Shown in pieces: positions 20,454 to 29,757 of a stretch of 64,000 bases of DNA (positions are counted from its first letter, which is position 1; each line of letters starts with the position of its first letter). Source of the DNA: an uncultured Mollicutes bacterium (GTDB taxonomy: Bacteria; Bacillota_I; Bacilli_A; RFN20; CAG-288); the NCBI GenBank assembly GCA_900539865.1, contig UQDS01000002.1, positions 1 through 64,000 of the forward strand. Direction: 5' to 3'. The position numbers and the translations under genes are program-made. The notes beneath the pieces were generated by a model. It was not told where the DNA came from. It searched no databases and saw only the letters and a program-made list of their open reading frames with translations.

Positions 20454-22130
20454 TTATTGAACATGAACCACGTCATTTAACTTGACGTATTCCTCAATCG
20501 AGGTTTCACCGTTTAATACTCTTTCGCGAGCATGATCAAGAAGATAAGGCATCTTCCCTTTCAAGTTCTCATCTAACTTGAGGCTAGAAAAATCATCTGA
20601 CATAATCGTCTCTCTGATTTCAGGATTTAACGCCATGATTTCAAAGACACCGACACGTCCGATATATCCGGTGTTGCTGCACATCTTGCATCCGACCGCT
20701 TCATAAATTTTAGCTTGATGATCAATACCTAAAATCTCTTGTTCCTCTGGTGTTGTCAGATGTTTTTTCTTACAGTGCGGGCAAAGTTTTCTAACCAAAC
20801 GCTGTGAAATAGATCCGATCAAAGAATCGGCGACCAAGTATTTCGGAATGCCCATATTGATTAAACGAGTAACTACACCAGCCGCATCGTTTGTGTGAAT
20901 TGTGGAAAGAACCAAGTGACCAGTGATTGCCGCACGCGTTGCAATCTGCGCTGTTTCTTCATCACGAATTTCACCGACCATAATGACGTTAGGATCTTGA
21001 CGTAAGAAAGAACGAAGTGCAGCCGCGAAGGTCAATTCTGCTTTGGGGTTAACCTGAACTTGGTTGATACCGACGATTTTATTTTCGACAGGATCTTCTA
21101 CTGTCATGATGTTTGTGTCTTCTTTGTTGAGGAAACGCAAGAAGGCATAAAGCGTGGTGGACTTACCAGAGCCTGTCGGACCGGTAAGCAAAAGAATACC
21201 ATGAGGTTTACTAAGCATTTCTAAAACCAATTTTTCTTGCGCTTTAGAAAAGCCTAAGACATCTAAATCACTCGATGCAAACGTAACATTATAAATACGA
21301 ATAACAATTTTTTCACCGTTGATTGTCGGAATCGTAGATACACGGAAATCATAGGGAACATTGTCTATCGACTGATTGATTTTACCATCCTGCGGAACAC
21401 GTCGTTCTGCGATATTCATACCAGACATAATTTTATAACGTGCTAAAAGGGAAGGATAGAGATGCTTTGCAAGACGATCAATTACAAGGAGTCTACCATC
21501 AATACGGAAACGAAGCACAACTTCATCGTCAAAGGGCTCGATGTGAATATCAGAAGCACCTCGGGAAACGGCGTCTTTTAAGATGGAGTCACAAAGTTTG
21601 ATAATCGGAGCGTCTATAGCAACATCTTCTTTACTTTCAGGACGTTCTGTAATATCAGTTGAAGCATCCGAATATTCATCTAAAACGGTATCTTGTTGTA
21701 TCTTGTTATCGACATAGCTGATGACGCGATCTAACTGAGAAGGACTGGTGATAGAAAAGACTAACTTTTTCCCAGTGTATAATTTGAATTCCTGTACATC
21801 TTCAATCTTAAATGGGTTCGAAACGCAGAAAGTGATGCTTTCTTCATCTTCCATGTAAGGAACACAACGGTTTTCAATCATCTTTTCACGATCGAATCTT
21901 TTGATCAATTCAAAATCAACTTCGGTCAAGATAAAGTCATGATAAGGAAGTTCAAAGAAATCCGCAAGAGCACGATAGATGACTTCTTCATCTGCAATTT
22001 TGTTCTTTAAAATTTCTTCATAAATGGGAACCCCACAGCTGTCTGCACTCTTGAGATTCACTTTGATTGACTGGGCGTCCAAAACACCTTTTTTGAAGAG
22101 ATAATTCGCAAATTTATAGTTAAATATCAT
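20454..22130 (-). CDS. pilB: Type IV pilus assembly ATPase (PilB/GspE family)
   Basis: The extension motor of the pilus, 558 residues, acting at the inner face of the membrane. An N-terminal MshE/GspE-N domain (about 1-150) precedes the ATPase core with Walker A GPTGSGKSTTLYAF, an Asp box, Walker B VIMVGEIRDEETA and the HLVLSTIHTNDA His box. A four-Cys zinc site CPHCKK...CKMCSNTGY is near the C-terminus, as in PilB and GspE. GGAGAG precedes the ATG. It is last in the seven-gene locus; no retraction ATPase PilT is present here. Confidence 0.96.
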   Translation of the reverse strand: MIFNYKFANYLFKKGVLDAQSIKVNLKSADSCGVPIYEEILKNKIADEEVIYRALADFFELPYHDFILTEVDFELIKRFDREKMIENRCVPYMEDEESITFCVSNPFKIEDVQEFKLYTGKKLVFSITSPSQLDRVISYVDNKIQQDTVLDEYSDASTDITERPESKEDVAIDAPIIKLCDSILKDAVSRGASDIHIEPFDDEVVLRFRIDGRLLVIDRLAKHLYPSLLARYKIMSGMNIAERRVPQDGKINQSIDNVPYDFRVSTIPTINGEKIVIRIYNVTFASSDLDVLGFSKAQEKLVLEMLSKPHGILLLTGPTGSGKSTTLYAFLRFLNKEDTNIMTVEDPVENKIVGINQVQVNPKAELTFAAALRSFLRQDPNVIMVGEIRDEETAQIATRAAITGHLVLSTIHTNDAAGVVTRLINMGIPKYLVADSLIGSISQRLVRKLCPHCKKKHLTTPEEQEILGIDHQAKIYEAVGCKMCSNTGYIGRVGVFEIMALNPEIRETIMSDDFSSLKLDENLKGKMPYLLDHARERVLNGETSIEEYVKLNDVVHVQ

Positions 22131-22143
22131 AACGCTCTCCTTT

Positions 22144-23355
22144 CTAGTTGATGTTCTGCATCATGGAGATAATCGGCAAATAAACACTTAAGATGACAAC
22201 ACCGACAATCACACCTAAAAGAATAATCATAATCGGTTCTAAAGCCGCTGTTGCTTTGGCAATGCTGCTTTCTACCATGTTGTCAAAATAAGCAGAGGTA
22301 GAAGTCAAAACTTCTTCTAAGTTACCGCTTCGTTCACCGACATTGATCATCTCCGTTAACATCGGTGGGAAAAGCTCGGTGTTTTCAATCGACTTTGCAA
22401 TGCGTTTACCACGCTTTACTTCATCGATACTAAATTTAAATTTATCGATATAAATTTGATTACCGAGCATACGGTCTAAGTTTTCCATACAATCGGTTAC
22501 CGTCATACCCGAAGATAACAAAATGACAAAGGCTCTTGTAAAGCGTGCCGTAATGACATTTCGATTGACCTTACCAATCAGCGGGAAATGAATCTTGAGG
22601 TTATCTTTGATTCTTCTTCCAGACTTCGTGCGGAAGAAGAGAAATATAAGAAAGGCAACTGCGATAATACCTAAAAGAATAAATATGAAATAATCTTTGA
22701 TGAAGTTGGAGATTTTAAAGATGACTTGTGTCACAACAGGAATATCTTCACCACCCATATCGGCGATCATTCTTTGGAACTCAGGAAGGATAACTAAAGC
22801 CATGAAAACGATAACGACGACGATTAAAACCAAAAGAATGGAAGGATAAATCATCGCTGACTTTACTTTGCGCCTGATCTTCTCATCGTTTTCATAATAG
22901 TCAGCCATTGAAGATAAGACGTTATCTAGCGATCCGGAAACTTCGCCGATAGCGACCATTTCTACAAAGAACTCCGGGAAGACTTTCGGATGTTTTTTAA
23001 ATGCTTCCGAAAGAAGAATACCGGAAAGAATATCGTTGTGTACTTCAATCAAAACTTTATGAAAGGCTTTCGAACAGTTTTGATTCTTTAAAACATTTAA
23101 AGAATCCGAGATTGGAATACCGGCCTTAATCATAACCGCAAATTGTCTAAAAAAGGCAATGACTTCTTTCTTTTTTGCTTTGCTCGAAACAGCAAAGAGC
23201 ATATTGGGTTCTTTTTCTGTAACCAATTCAGCGGAAAGAAGAACAAAATTATCCATCTTCAGATATGCTTTAAGCGAAACTTCATCGCTCGCTTGACGAA
23301 AAACAGTTGCTTTTTTCCCTAAGTCGTTAATGACTTTGCACTGATATAACGGCAT
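22144..23355 (-). CDS. pilC: Type IV pilus inner-membrane platform protein (PilC/GspF family)
   Basis: A polytopic membrane protein of 403 residues with two T2SSF domains (about 70-190 and 270-395) and membrane helices near 165-190, 215-235 and 370-395. Family signatures include FFRQFAVMIKAGIPISDSL in the first domain and FTRAFVILLSSGMTVTDC in the second. It connects the PilB motor to pilin assembly. The start has AAAGGAGG. It lies 13 nt before pilB and 15 nt after pilD. Confidence 0.95.
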   Translation of the reverse strand: MPLYQCKVINDLGKKATVFRQASDEVSLKAYLKMDNFVLLSAELVTEKEPNMLFAVSSKAKKKEVIAFFRQFAVMIKAGIPISDSLNVLKNQNCSKAFHKVLIEVHNDILSGILLSEAFKKHPKVFPEFFVEMVAIGEVSGSLDNVLSSMADYYENDEKIRRKVKSAMIYPSILLVLIVVVIVFMALVILPEFQRMIADMGGEDIPVVTQVIFKISNFIKDYFIFILLGIIAVAFLIFLFFRTKSGRRIKDNLKIHFPLIGKVNRNVITARFTRAFVILLSSGMTVTDCMENLDRMLGNQIYIDKFKFSIDEVKRGKRIAKSIENTELFPPMLTEMINVGERSGNLEEVLTSTSAYFDNMVESSIAKATAALEPIMIILLGVIVGVVILSVYLPIISMMQNIN

Positions 23356-23370
23356 AGCTTAACCTCCTTT

Positions 23371-24147
23371 CTATTGAAATAATCTCATCACGTAGTCGCT
23401 TAATAAAAGCGAAACGAACGTTCCTAAACCAAGATAAGGTCCAAAGGCGATCATACCTTCTTTTTTTGTAACTTTCATCTTGATAACTTCGATTATTGTA
23501 CCAACTAACGATCCGACTAAAATTGCAAAAAGTGTTGGAATAATACCTAAGAAGAGACCAGAGATTGTCATCAAGATGACATCGCCGCCACCAAGGCAAT
23601 CTTTTTTCAAAATCAATTTTCCTATGACCTTGATTGCACCAAAGAAGACAAGGCCAATCGCAGAACCGATAAGTAAATCAATATAATTTGCATCTTTTAA
23701 ATAAAATACTCTAAAGAAGAAATAACCTAATGCAATCACACCATAGATTATGAGGGTGACATCTAGCATTTCAAAAGTTTTATAGTCGTAACCAGCGATA
23801 AGATAAAGGATTTGGAAGAGTAAGAAAATGAATATCGTCTCATAGCTGAAGCCGTAAAGAGCAACAATACCGGCGCTGATCAATCCGTTAAATAACTCAT
23901 AAAAGAAGTAAAAGCTTCCATAAGATTGATGGCAAGAGCGACATTTACCTTTCAAGATCAAATAAGAAATAACTGGTATATTGTCGTACCATTTGATCGG
24001 CGCTTTACAATTAAAGCAGTGAGACGCTGGTTTAATAATGCTCATATCGTTTGGAACTCGTGAGATGATAACGCCATAGAAAGATGCTAGACACGCTCCC
24101 AAAACAAACGCTAATAGAGCAAAAATCACAAGAAAGAACACGTTCAT
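23371..24147 (-). CDS. pilD: Prepilin peptidase / N-methyltransferase
   Basis: A 258-residue polytopic membrane aspartyl protease that cleaves and N-methylates prepilins. The N-terminal domain has the four-Cys zinc site CFNCKAPI...CRSCHQSY with NIPVISYLILKGKC between. The catalytic Asp residues are in the YDYKTFEMLD segment and in LGGGDVILM. The pilins in this window with GFTLxE signals are its evident substrates. The start overlaps the preceding gene by 4 nt (ATGA). Confidence 0.95.
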   Translation of the reverse strand: MNVFFLVIFALLAFVLGACLASFYGVIISRVPNDMSIIKPASHCFNCKAPIKWYDNIPVISYLILKGKCRSCHQSYGSFYFFYELFNGLISAGIVALYGFSYETIFIFLLFQILYLIAGYDYKTFEMLDVTLIIYGVIALGYFFFRVFYLKDANYIDLLIGSAIGLVFFGAIKVIGKLILKKDCLGGGDVILMTISGLFLGIIPTLFAILVGSLVGTIIEVIKMKVTKKEGMIAFGPYLGLGTFVSLLLSDYVMRLFQ

Positions 24148-24374
24148 CTTATCGTATTCTCCCCTTTGATATTCAGGTTCAACTCTTGAACTTTAGGATT
24201 CGTTTCTTTGCTTGTTGTATCGTCATAGACTTCCGTTTGCAAATCTTCAAAGCGGGAGCGAATTGAGCGATCATATCGGCTGACAATATTCAACGCCAAC
24301 AACGCAAAAGAAGACATGACAATACATGTGATCAATGTGATGAGTAAGATATTACCTTTGTGTTTCTTCGTCAT
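24144..24374 (-). CDS. Small PilX-like single-pass protein of the pilus locus
   Basis: 76 residues with one hydrophobic helix (about 8-30) after KKHKGN, then a short polar Thr/Glu-rich tail. PilX-type pilus assembly proteins start similarly (a charged end, then a hydrophobic helix without GFTLxE), but this one is much shorter, so the assignment is an inference from position and the N-terminus. I start it at ATG 24374 with AGGGGGAG upstream; a GTG at 24389 overlaps the preceding stop and is an alternative. Confidence 0.6.
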   Translation of the reverse strand: MTKKHKGNILLITLITCIVMSSFALLALNIVSRYDRSIRSRFEDLQTEVYDDTTSKETNPKVQELNLNIKGENTIR

Positions 24375-24385
24375 ACTTCTCCCCC

Positions 24386-24823
24386 TCACTTATTTAAAAT
24401 ATTTAAATAACGTGCACTGCCATAGTTAAGATTTTTAATGACAGAGTAATCGCTGATGATATTTTTTACATTGACAATCAGTTCCTTTGTATCGGTTGTA
24501 CCTTCTTTTAACTCATAAGAGAAGCTCAGCTGATAAGTGACCTGTTCTGCCTTGTTACTTACATGATTGTAATCGGCATCGTAGGACTGCAGATAAAGAT
24601 CGTTGCCAAAATACGCTTGGTTCCAAGTGGTCGTTTTTGAATCTCTATAGGCGTCCGAATATTTATCAATATCCAAACAAACACCCTCAAAGAAGACATA
24701 TTCTGATTCTTTGATCTGGTATTTTTTACCCAATAAATATGTCGTGAAACAGGTGATGGTCATGGCTGTGAAAAGAAAGATAGATACAAGGACTTCAACC
24801 AATGTATATCCTTTTTTTCTCAC
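24386..24823 (-). CDS. Minor prepilin, class III signal peptide
   Basis: 145 residues. The N-terminus MRKKGYTLVEVLVSIFLFTAMTI is a class III prepilin signal: cleavage after Gly5, Glu at +5 of the mature protein, then a hydrophobic helix. The rest is a short soluble domain with many Tyr and Asp. The start codon is GTG, overlapping the previous stop as GTGA, with AAAGGAG 12 nt upstream. It is probably a minor or priming pilin processed by PilD. Confidence 0.85.
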   Translation of the reverse strand: MRKKGYTLVEVLVSIFLFTAMTITCFTTYLLGKKYQIKESEYVFFEGVCLDIDKYSDAYRDSKTTTWNQAYFGNDLYLQSYDADYNHVSNKAEQVTYQLSFSYELKEGTTDTKELIVNVKNIISDYSVIKNLNYGSARYLNILNK

Positions 24824-25614
24824 TTAGGAAGCACTCCTTTGAACTTAAAGCGTGGTTCTACTTTCTTTTGCTCATATTTAATCTCAATCGCATCTTGTAA
24901 ATCAGAGAAGTAGACATAACCGGAATATGAAATCATTCTTCTAATCTCTTTCTTTTCTAATTCATATTCGTGCTTTGAAATGAAAGAATAAAGCGCTGCG
25001 TTCATCTTTGCAGACTCCGCGATTGTAAAAGAAATACTAGAACAAACTACATTATCGATAATGTAGATAAAAGTACCCATACTACCATCTTCAATGAAAT
25101 AAACGGTGTTCGTTTTAGGATCAGGTGTAATGTAATTTGCAATCTGCAAAGGATATAAATCAAAGCCCATGAAGCGAGCGTTTAACAACTTACAAAGTTT
25201 CTTGAAAGAATGAACGATTTTACTTGGCACAAAGTAAGTGTAAAAAATCTCACCCAAAGGATAGCTGTGGTGTAAAACACGAGTAAGATAGTGATCTTTT
25301 GTACGCTCCAAAAGAGGTTTCATATCTCTCTTATAAAATATATTAGATTGACGTTTGCTCAATTTCGGGAAAGTGAGAGTGTTTTTAAAAGTATGTTTAG
25401 AGTTGATAATCAAATAAACTTCATTGACATGAGGTTCAAATTCTCCTATTGTAACCGCACCTTTTTCCAAATTGACAAGTTCATCATTTTCTATTTCGTG
25501 TTCATCTAAATAAAAAAACTGGTGTTTCTCATAAACATCATTGTTATAAGAAACAAGACGAATAAATGGTTTGTCAATGTCATTAAAAACAATAACTAAC
25601 TTTTTCTTAGCCAT
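24820..25614 (-). CDS. PilM-like pilus assembly protein (tentative)
   Basis: 264 residues, cytoplasmic, no transmembrane helix. It lies among prepilin genes. A segment VYFIEDGSMGTFIYIIDNVV near residue 175 resembles the phosphate-binding strand-turn-strand of actin-like PilM, followed by a CSSISF segment where PilM has FxRxI, but the motifs are degenerate and ATP binding is doubtful. I start it at ATG 25614 with GGAAGGTGG upstream; a GTG three codons earlier is possible. PilN/PilO-type partners are not evident. The assignment rests on context and a weak match. Confidence 0.5.
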   Translation of the reverse strand: MAKKKLVIVFNDIDKPFIRLVSYNNDVYEKHQFFYLDEHEIENDELVNLEKGAVTIGEFEPHVNEVYLIINSKHTFKNTLTFPKLSKRQSNIFYKRDMKPLLERTKDHYLTRVLHHSYPLGEIFYTYFVPSKIVHSFKKLCKLLNARFMGFDLYPLQIANYITPDPKTNTVYFIEDGSMGTFIYIIDNVVCSSISFTIAESAKMNAALYSFISKHEYELEKKEIRRMISYSGYVYFSDLQDAIEIKYEQKKVEPRFKFKGVLPK

Positions 25615-25632
25615 AATTACCACCTTCCTTGT

Positions 25633-26067
25633 TTAAACCTCAGCTACTACAAAGGAGAGAGGATTCCGCTTCTCCTTTGTCAGGAATTCAAAAGTACAGA
25701 CTTTAAATTTTTTATCGTCCGCTTTCGTATCAGTGTAAAAAACAATATTGTCGATAATAGAATCAGTAACAATACGTTTTTCAATACTCCCATCATGAGA
25801 AAAAATATTATGATCCTCATCAATCCAAAGATATAATCCAGCGGGAGCAACTTGATCCGCCTGCTTAAACTCAATTGTTGGATTTTGAAGAATATAATCA
25901 CGAACAGTGACAATTTGAAAATCGGATGCACTATCATGCATAACACTGCTCGACAAAGAAATCACAGAAAATAAAGACGCAGACAACGCGCCAAGCAAAA
26001 CAGTAGCACAAGTGATTGCTACCATCAACTCGATTAACGTGAATCCTCTCTTTTTCTTTAATTGCAT
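25633..26067 (-). CDS. Minor prepilin, class III signal peptide
   Basis: 144 residues starting MQLKKKRGFTLIELMVAITCA: basic leader, cleavage after Gly8, Phe+1, Glu+5, then the hydrophobic pilin helix. The C-terminal part is a small globular domain. It is the first gene of the operon running to pilB. Unusually for this genome, no Shine-Dalgarno sequence precedes the ATG, and a strong hairpin lies 15 nt upstream. Confidence 0.85.
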   Translation of the reverse strand: MQLKKKRGFTLIELMVAITCATVLLGALSASLFSVISLSSSVMHDSASDFQIVTVRDYILQNPTIEFKQADQVAPAGLYLWIDEDHNIFSHDGSIEKRIVTDSIIDNIVFYTDTKADDKKFKVCTFEFLTKEKRNPLSFVVAEV

Positions 26068-26081
26068 ATAAAAACTTACAT

Positions 26082-26107
26082 TAATTTAGGGGTTTACCCC
26101 TAAATTA
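26082..26107 (-). promoter_or_regulatory. Perfect stem-loop upstream of the pilus operon
   Basis: An 11-bp perfect stem (26082-26092 with 26097-26107) closes a 4-nt loop just before the first prepilin gene. There is no strong T run directly after it on either strand, so it may be an operator, a processing site or a weak attenuator between the major pilin and the minor pilin operon. Confidence 0.5.
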
Positions 26108-26280
26108 TTATATATCAAACTACGTTTGAAAAAAATACTTCTCAAAGTAATTACATAAACGATCTGTTTCTTTCCGAGAAAAAGACATGAAACATAAACA
26201 AATCCCCCTGATTTGCTTTACAAATTTCTAAATATGAACTTTACCACTAAAATTACTTCAATAAAAGGACTAACACAAAA

Positions 26281-26311
26281 GAAAAAAGTCTTCGAGAAAA
26301 TTCTCGAAGAC
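26281..26311 (-). terminator. Terminator of the major pilin gene
   Basis: GTCTTCGAGAA pairs perfectly with TTCTCGAAGAC (26288-26311), followed on the minus strand by TTTTTTCTTTT. It lies 27 nt after the pilin stop codon and separates the pilin transcript from the minor pilin operon. Confidence 0.9.
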
Positions 26312-26337
26312 TTAAATATATTTTATCGCTTAAATTA

Positions 26338-26793
26338 TTATTTAGCAGCAGCAATAACGTCGGTGGCAAGTGTCCAAGTGGCAGCAACACCTTCTTCATA
26401 GGTATAAGTGAAAGCAGTGATCTTCCAATTGACTTCAACAGCAGAACCAGTTACAGCGATTTTTTTCTTAGTTTCTTCATCTAAATCGGTAAGCTTGGTA
26501 GTGATTTTAGTAACAGCATCTTCATCAGAAGTAGATGCTTCAACAACTAAGTTCTTATCTTCAGTGAAATAAATATCATCAGTGGCGGAAGTATTTGTAG
26601 CAGCTAAGAATTCGCCTCTGACAAGTGTTCTAATCTGAGCTAACTCAGTTTCACAATTGGACTGCTTTGCTTTCTTGGTAAAGCCTAAGTAACCGACGAC
26701 AGAGACAGAAGCCAAGATTGCTAAGATGGCGATGACAACTAACAACTCAACTAAGGTGAAACCCTTCTTACTTTTCTTCATTAATCTAGTCAT
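26338..26793 (-). CDS. Major type IV pilin
   Basis: 151 residues from ATG 26793 with AAGGAGG upstream. The leader MTRLMKKSKKG is followed by FTLVELLVVIAILAILA, the canonical class III signal and N-terminal alpha helix with Glu at +5. The mature protein of about 140 residues has a small, Thr/Ala-rich globular domain with one Cys. It sits alone with its own promoter, a 5' stem-loop and a terminator, as expected of the highly expressed structural subunit. Its first 45 or so residues are nearly identical to the pilin-fusion gene at 31239. Confidence 0.92.
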   Translation of the reverse strand: MTRLMKKSKKGFTLVELLVVIAILAILASVSVVGYLGFTKKAKQSNCETELAQIRTLVRGEFLAATNTSATDDIYFTEDKNLVVEASTSDEDAVTKITTKLTDLDEETKKKIAVTGSAVEVNWKITAFTYTYEEGVAATWTLATDVIAAAK

Positions 26794-26823
26794 TTTGAAA
26801 TGTCCTCCTTTGAAAAGCAATTT

Positions 26824-26845
26824 AATGATTGGCAATCCAATCATT
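26824..26845 (-). promoter_or_regulatory. 5' stem-loop of the major pilin mRNA
   Basis: AATGATTGG (26824-26832) pairs perfectly with CCAATCATT (26837-26845) around CAAT. It lies just after the inferred transcription start and before the ribosome binding site at 26803-26810. Such 5' stem-loops stabilise some abundant mRNAs; that role is inferred. Confidence 0.5.
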
Positions 26846-26851
26846 GCTGTT

Positions 26852-26880
26852 ATGTTATCATTTAAAAAGTTAGAAAGCAA
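26852..26880 (-). promoter_or_regulatory. Promoter of the major pilin gene
   Basis: On the minus strand TTGCTT (26880-26875), a 17-nt spacer and TAACAT (26857-26852) give a plausible SigA promoter with a start near 26846. Confidence 0.55.
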
Positions 26881-27937
26881 CACCACTTTTTCTTTTTCAC
26901 ACATGTGTTTCTATTTATTTAACCAAATGTAAATATACAATATTCTCATATCCGTCTTAAAGAGCATCATATTTCTTATCCGTTTTAATGACTTTGAAGA
27001 TAAAAAATAAACAATTTGTTTATTATTATAAAGCAAAAAATTATTTAAAAAATATCAAATTAATTCTTTAATATTTCATGCTTTACGCTATATTTATTTA
27101 ATTGACAGCCCAGGAAATTAAAATATAAATTTAAAAATATTTTTCATTTTATCGTTTTATAAAATCACTTGTTTAGTCATTTTATCTCTCTGATAAAACC
27201 AAATAAATATCAAAATAATTATCTTTAAACACATAATAAAAAATTGTAAGTTGTTTACTTCAATTTCACCAATAATTGCAATGAATTTTCATTTTTATAT
27301 TTGATGTAAAAACCAAGGATGACAAGTATAAATTAGTTTTCTCCTCTTTAATTTTTTTACCTATCAAAACTCTTTTTCTTTTTATTTATTTTGTTGATTT
27401 TTTGTTCGATATACAATAATTCAACTATATTTTTGTATTTTGTATTAAGAAATAATTTTATTATTTTAGTCAAAAAATATAAAAATGTTATTTCGCCATG
27501 TTGTCTCTAACATTTTATGCAATAATTTTATGAACATTCTTCATTTTCGTCGTTATGTAAAAATATTTAAGATGCAGTATTTTTCCTCTTTCATCATTTA
27601 AAATAATCCTAATTAGTGTAATTTTATATCGTTTTAAATATGTTGAAGTTATGATTAAGATTAAAAAATTTAAATCATTTTGATTGTAAAAAAACAATTT
27701 CACTCTCTGCTTTTTTTGTGTATTGATTACATTAAAGCTTTCTTTAATTGCTACAACTCGACATGATCAATCAGAAAAAAGAAACGTTTTAATTTGTAAA
27801 TGAACCCTATCTTTTTATACAAATTCACTTTCGTTATGACAAAAGAAAAATAAAATAGCACACTTTCGATACAAAAGCGCCGTTTCCCATATCTTGTAAA
27901 GAAAATGATAAAATATATAGAAAGGAGTAGTGCAATT
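26881..27937. other. AT-rich stretch without genes, about 1 kb
   Basis: No reading frame with a ribosome binding site or recognisable protein is seen on either strand. The short frames present are products of extreme AT content. I see no tRNA, repeat array or clear hairpin terminator. It separates the pilus locus from cysK. Confidence 0.5.
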
Positions 27938-28867
27938 ATGGATTATAAACACGGTATTCTTGATACAGTCGGAAACACTCCGCTCATACGTTTAGAAAAT
28001 ATCGAAAAACTATTTGATTTAAATTGTCACATTTTTGCAAAACTAGAGCGCTGTAATCCTACCGGTTCCATCAAAGATAGAGCTGCAAAAGCAATGATTT
28101 TAGATGCTCTCGAAAAAAAGAGAATCAATAAAGAAACAACAATAGTGGAACCCACTTCTGGAAATACCGGAATTAGCCTTTGTGCTATCGCTTCCGCATT
28201 GAATTTGAAAACGATTATTTTCATGCCTGCAAACATGTCCAAAGAGCGCATAAATATGATGAAAGCATTCGGAGCTGAGATTGTATTAACCGATACTTCT
28301 TTGGGTATGCAAGGTGCAATCGATGCCTGCATCAATTATCAAAAAAATCATCCTAATACTTTTATGCCTTCCCAATTTGAAAACGAAGCCAATAGTGATG
28401 CGCACTATCTATCAACCGGAAGAGAAATCTATCATCAACTGGATGGTAACGTCGATATTTTTGTCGCGGCTTTTGGAACAGGCGGAACGCTCTCAGGGAC
28501 AGCAAAATATCTCAAGGAACAAAATCCACAGATTAAAGTAGTAGGTTTAGAACCCTCTTCTTCTCCATTAATTACAAAGGGAAAAACTGGTCCACATAAA
28601 ATTCAAGGTATCGGTGCTAACTTTATTCCTCCGATTCTTAAGCGAGAATACATTGATCAATTTTTTACAATCGATGATGAAGAAGCATATAAATTCTGCC
28701 TTTTACTCGCGCGGAAAGAAGGTCTTTTTTGCGGTGTCTCCAGCGGAGCAAATTTAGCAGGATGTATCAAAGTTGCCAAAGAAAATCACAACTGTAATAT
28801 CGTCACGGTTTTACCAGATGATGGAGAGAGGTATCTTTCCGTTGATAATTTATTTGACAGGAGTTAA
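27938..28867 (+). CDS. cysK: Cysteine synthase (O-acetylserine sulfhydrylase)
   Basis: A PLP enzyme of 309 residues that makes cysteine from O-acetylserine and sulfide. The PLP Lys is in GSIKDRAA, the substrate loop is PTSGNTGISL, and the phosphate-binding loop is GTGGTLSGTAKYL; PSSSPLI and the GIGANFIP region are also typical. I start it at 27938 with AAAGGAG upstream; an earlier in-frame ATG overlaps the promoter region. cysE follows after 4 nt, making a two-gene cysteine operon. Confidence 0.97.
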   Translation: MDYKHGILDTVGNTPLIRLENIEKLFDLNCHIFAKLERCNPTGSIKDRAAKAMILDALEKKRINKETTIVEPTSGNTGISLCAIASALNLKTIIFMPANMSKERINMMKAFGAEIVLTDTSLGMQGAIDACINYQKNHPNTFMPSQFENEANSDAHYLSTGREIYHQLDGNVDIFVAAFGTGGTLSGTAKYLKEQNPQIKVVGLEPSSSPLITKGKTGPHKIQGIGANFIPPILKREYIDQFFTIDDEEAYKFCLLLARKEGLFCGVSSGANLAGCIKVAKENHNCNIVTVLPDDGERYLSVDNLFDRS

Positions 28868-28871
28868 TACG

Positions 28872-29678
28872 ATGGAGTTAGAAAAATTGGAATTTCTTAA
28901 TGAACTGAGAATAAACAACAAAGAAGATAAGGTAAATATCAATAAAAATACCCTGAGACCATTTATTGAAAACATTCGAAATTTATTGTTATTAGATTAT
29001 CTCTCACCGCAATTTTCTGATGAAGATTACCTCAAGCTTTATCATATGGTTGAGTGGGATTTAGAGAACATTTTTACTTTGACAAACAGTGAAAATCCCA
29101 AAGAAGAGACAAAAGAATACCTCTCTGACTTAAAAAAGATTAGACGCTTACTTTTAGGATCTGCGCAAGCGATATATGATGGTGATCCTGCCGCAAACTC
29201 TATCCAAGAAATCATTCTAGCCTACCCCGGATTTCAAGCGATTGGTTATTATCGTATCGCACATGCGTTTTATTTGCGAAAGAAATTTTTCTTAGCTCGC
29301 TTCATTTCTGAAGAAGCACATCAGCTCTATGGTATCGATATTAACCCTGGAGCAACGATCGGAGAGAATTTCTTCATCGATCATGGTACTGGCATTGTCA
29401 TTGGCGAAACAACTGTCATCGGAAACAATGTCAAACTTTATCAAGGTGTCACCTTAGGTGCCTTATCTTTAAAAGAAGGTCATGCTTTAAAAGGAAACAA
29501 ACGTCATCCTACAGTTGAAGATAACGTAACCATCTACTCAAATGCCTCGATTTTTGGAGGAAACACCATCATTGGTGAATCTAGCGTTATCGGTGCTAAT
29601 ACGTTCCTAGTCTCTTCTGTCCCTCCAAAAACAATCATTTATCTCAATAGAGAAGGAATGACTGTCGCAAAAAAATAA
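28872..29678 (+). CDS. cysE: Serine O-acetyltransferase
   Basis: 268 residues, a left-handed beta-helix acetyltransferase that supplies O-acetylserine to CysK. The catalytic core is INPGATIGENFFIDHGTG, followed by hexapeptide repeats (VIGETTVIGNNVKLYQGVTLG). The N-terminal helical domain is about 130 residues, as in the EpsC-like group. The protein ends in an extra short strand rather than the usual CysK-binding Ile tail, ending VAKK. Start at 28872 with CAGGAG just before; it is 4 nt downstream of cysK. Confidence 0.95.
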   Translation: MELEKLEFLNELRINNKEDKVNINKNTLRPFIENIRNLLLLDYLSPQFSDEDYLKLYHMVEWDLENIFTLTNSENPKEETKEYLSDLKKIRRLLLGSAQAIYDGDPAANSIQEIILAYPGFQAIGYYRIAHAFYLRKKFFLARFISEEAHQLYGIDINPGATIGENFFIDHGTGIVIGETTVIGNNVKLYQGVTLGALSLKEGHALKGNKRHPTVEDNVTIYSNASIFGGNTIIGESSVIGANTFLVSSVPPKTIIYLNREGMTVAKK

Positions 29679-29723
29679 AGTTTAGCTTCATCCACTATTT
29701 ATCTCCATTTTTATACAAAAAGA

Positions 29724-29757
29724 TCTCGATTTTTTTACAAAATCGAGACTTTTTTAT
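29724..29757 (+). terminator. Terminator of cysK-cysE
   Basis: TCTCGATTTT (29724-29733) pairs with AAAATCGAGA (29739-29748) around TTTAC, followed by CTTTTTTATT. Confidence 0.9.

Noticed and set aside
23327..23599. Frame of 90 codons overlapping pilC and pilD
   Set aside because: It is the third frame of the two pilus genes, without its own ribosome binding site.
27515..27703. Small frame of 62 codons in the AT-rich desert
   Set aside because: No ribosome binding site, composition explained by AT content, no similarity.
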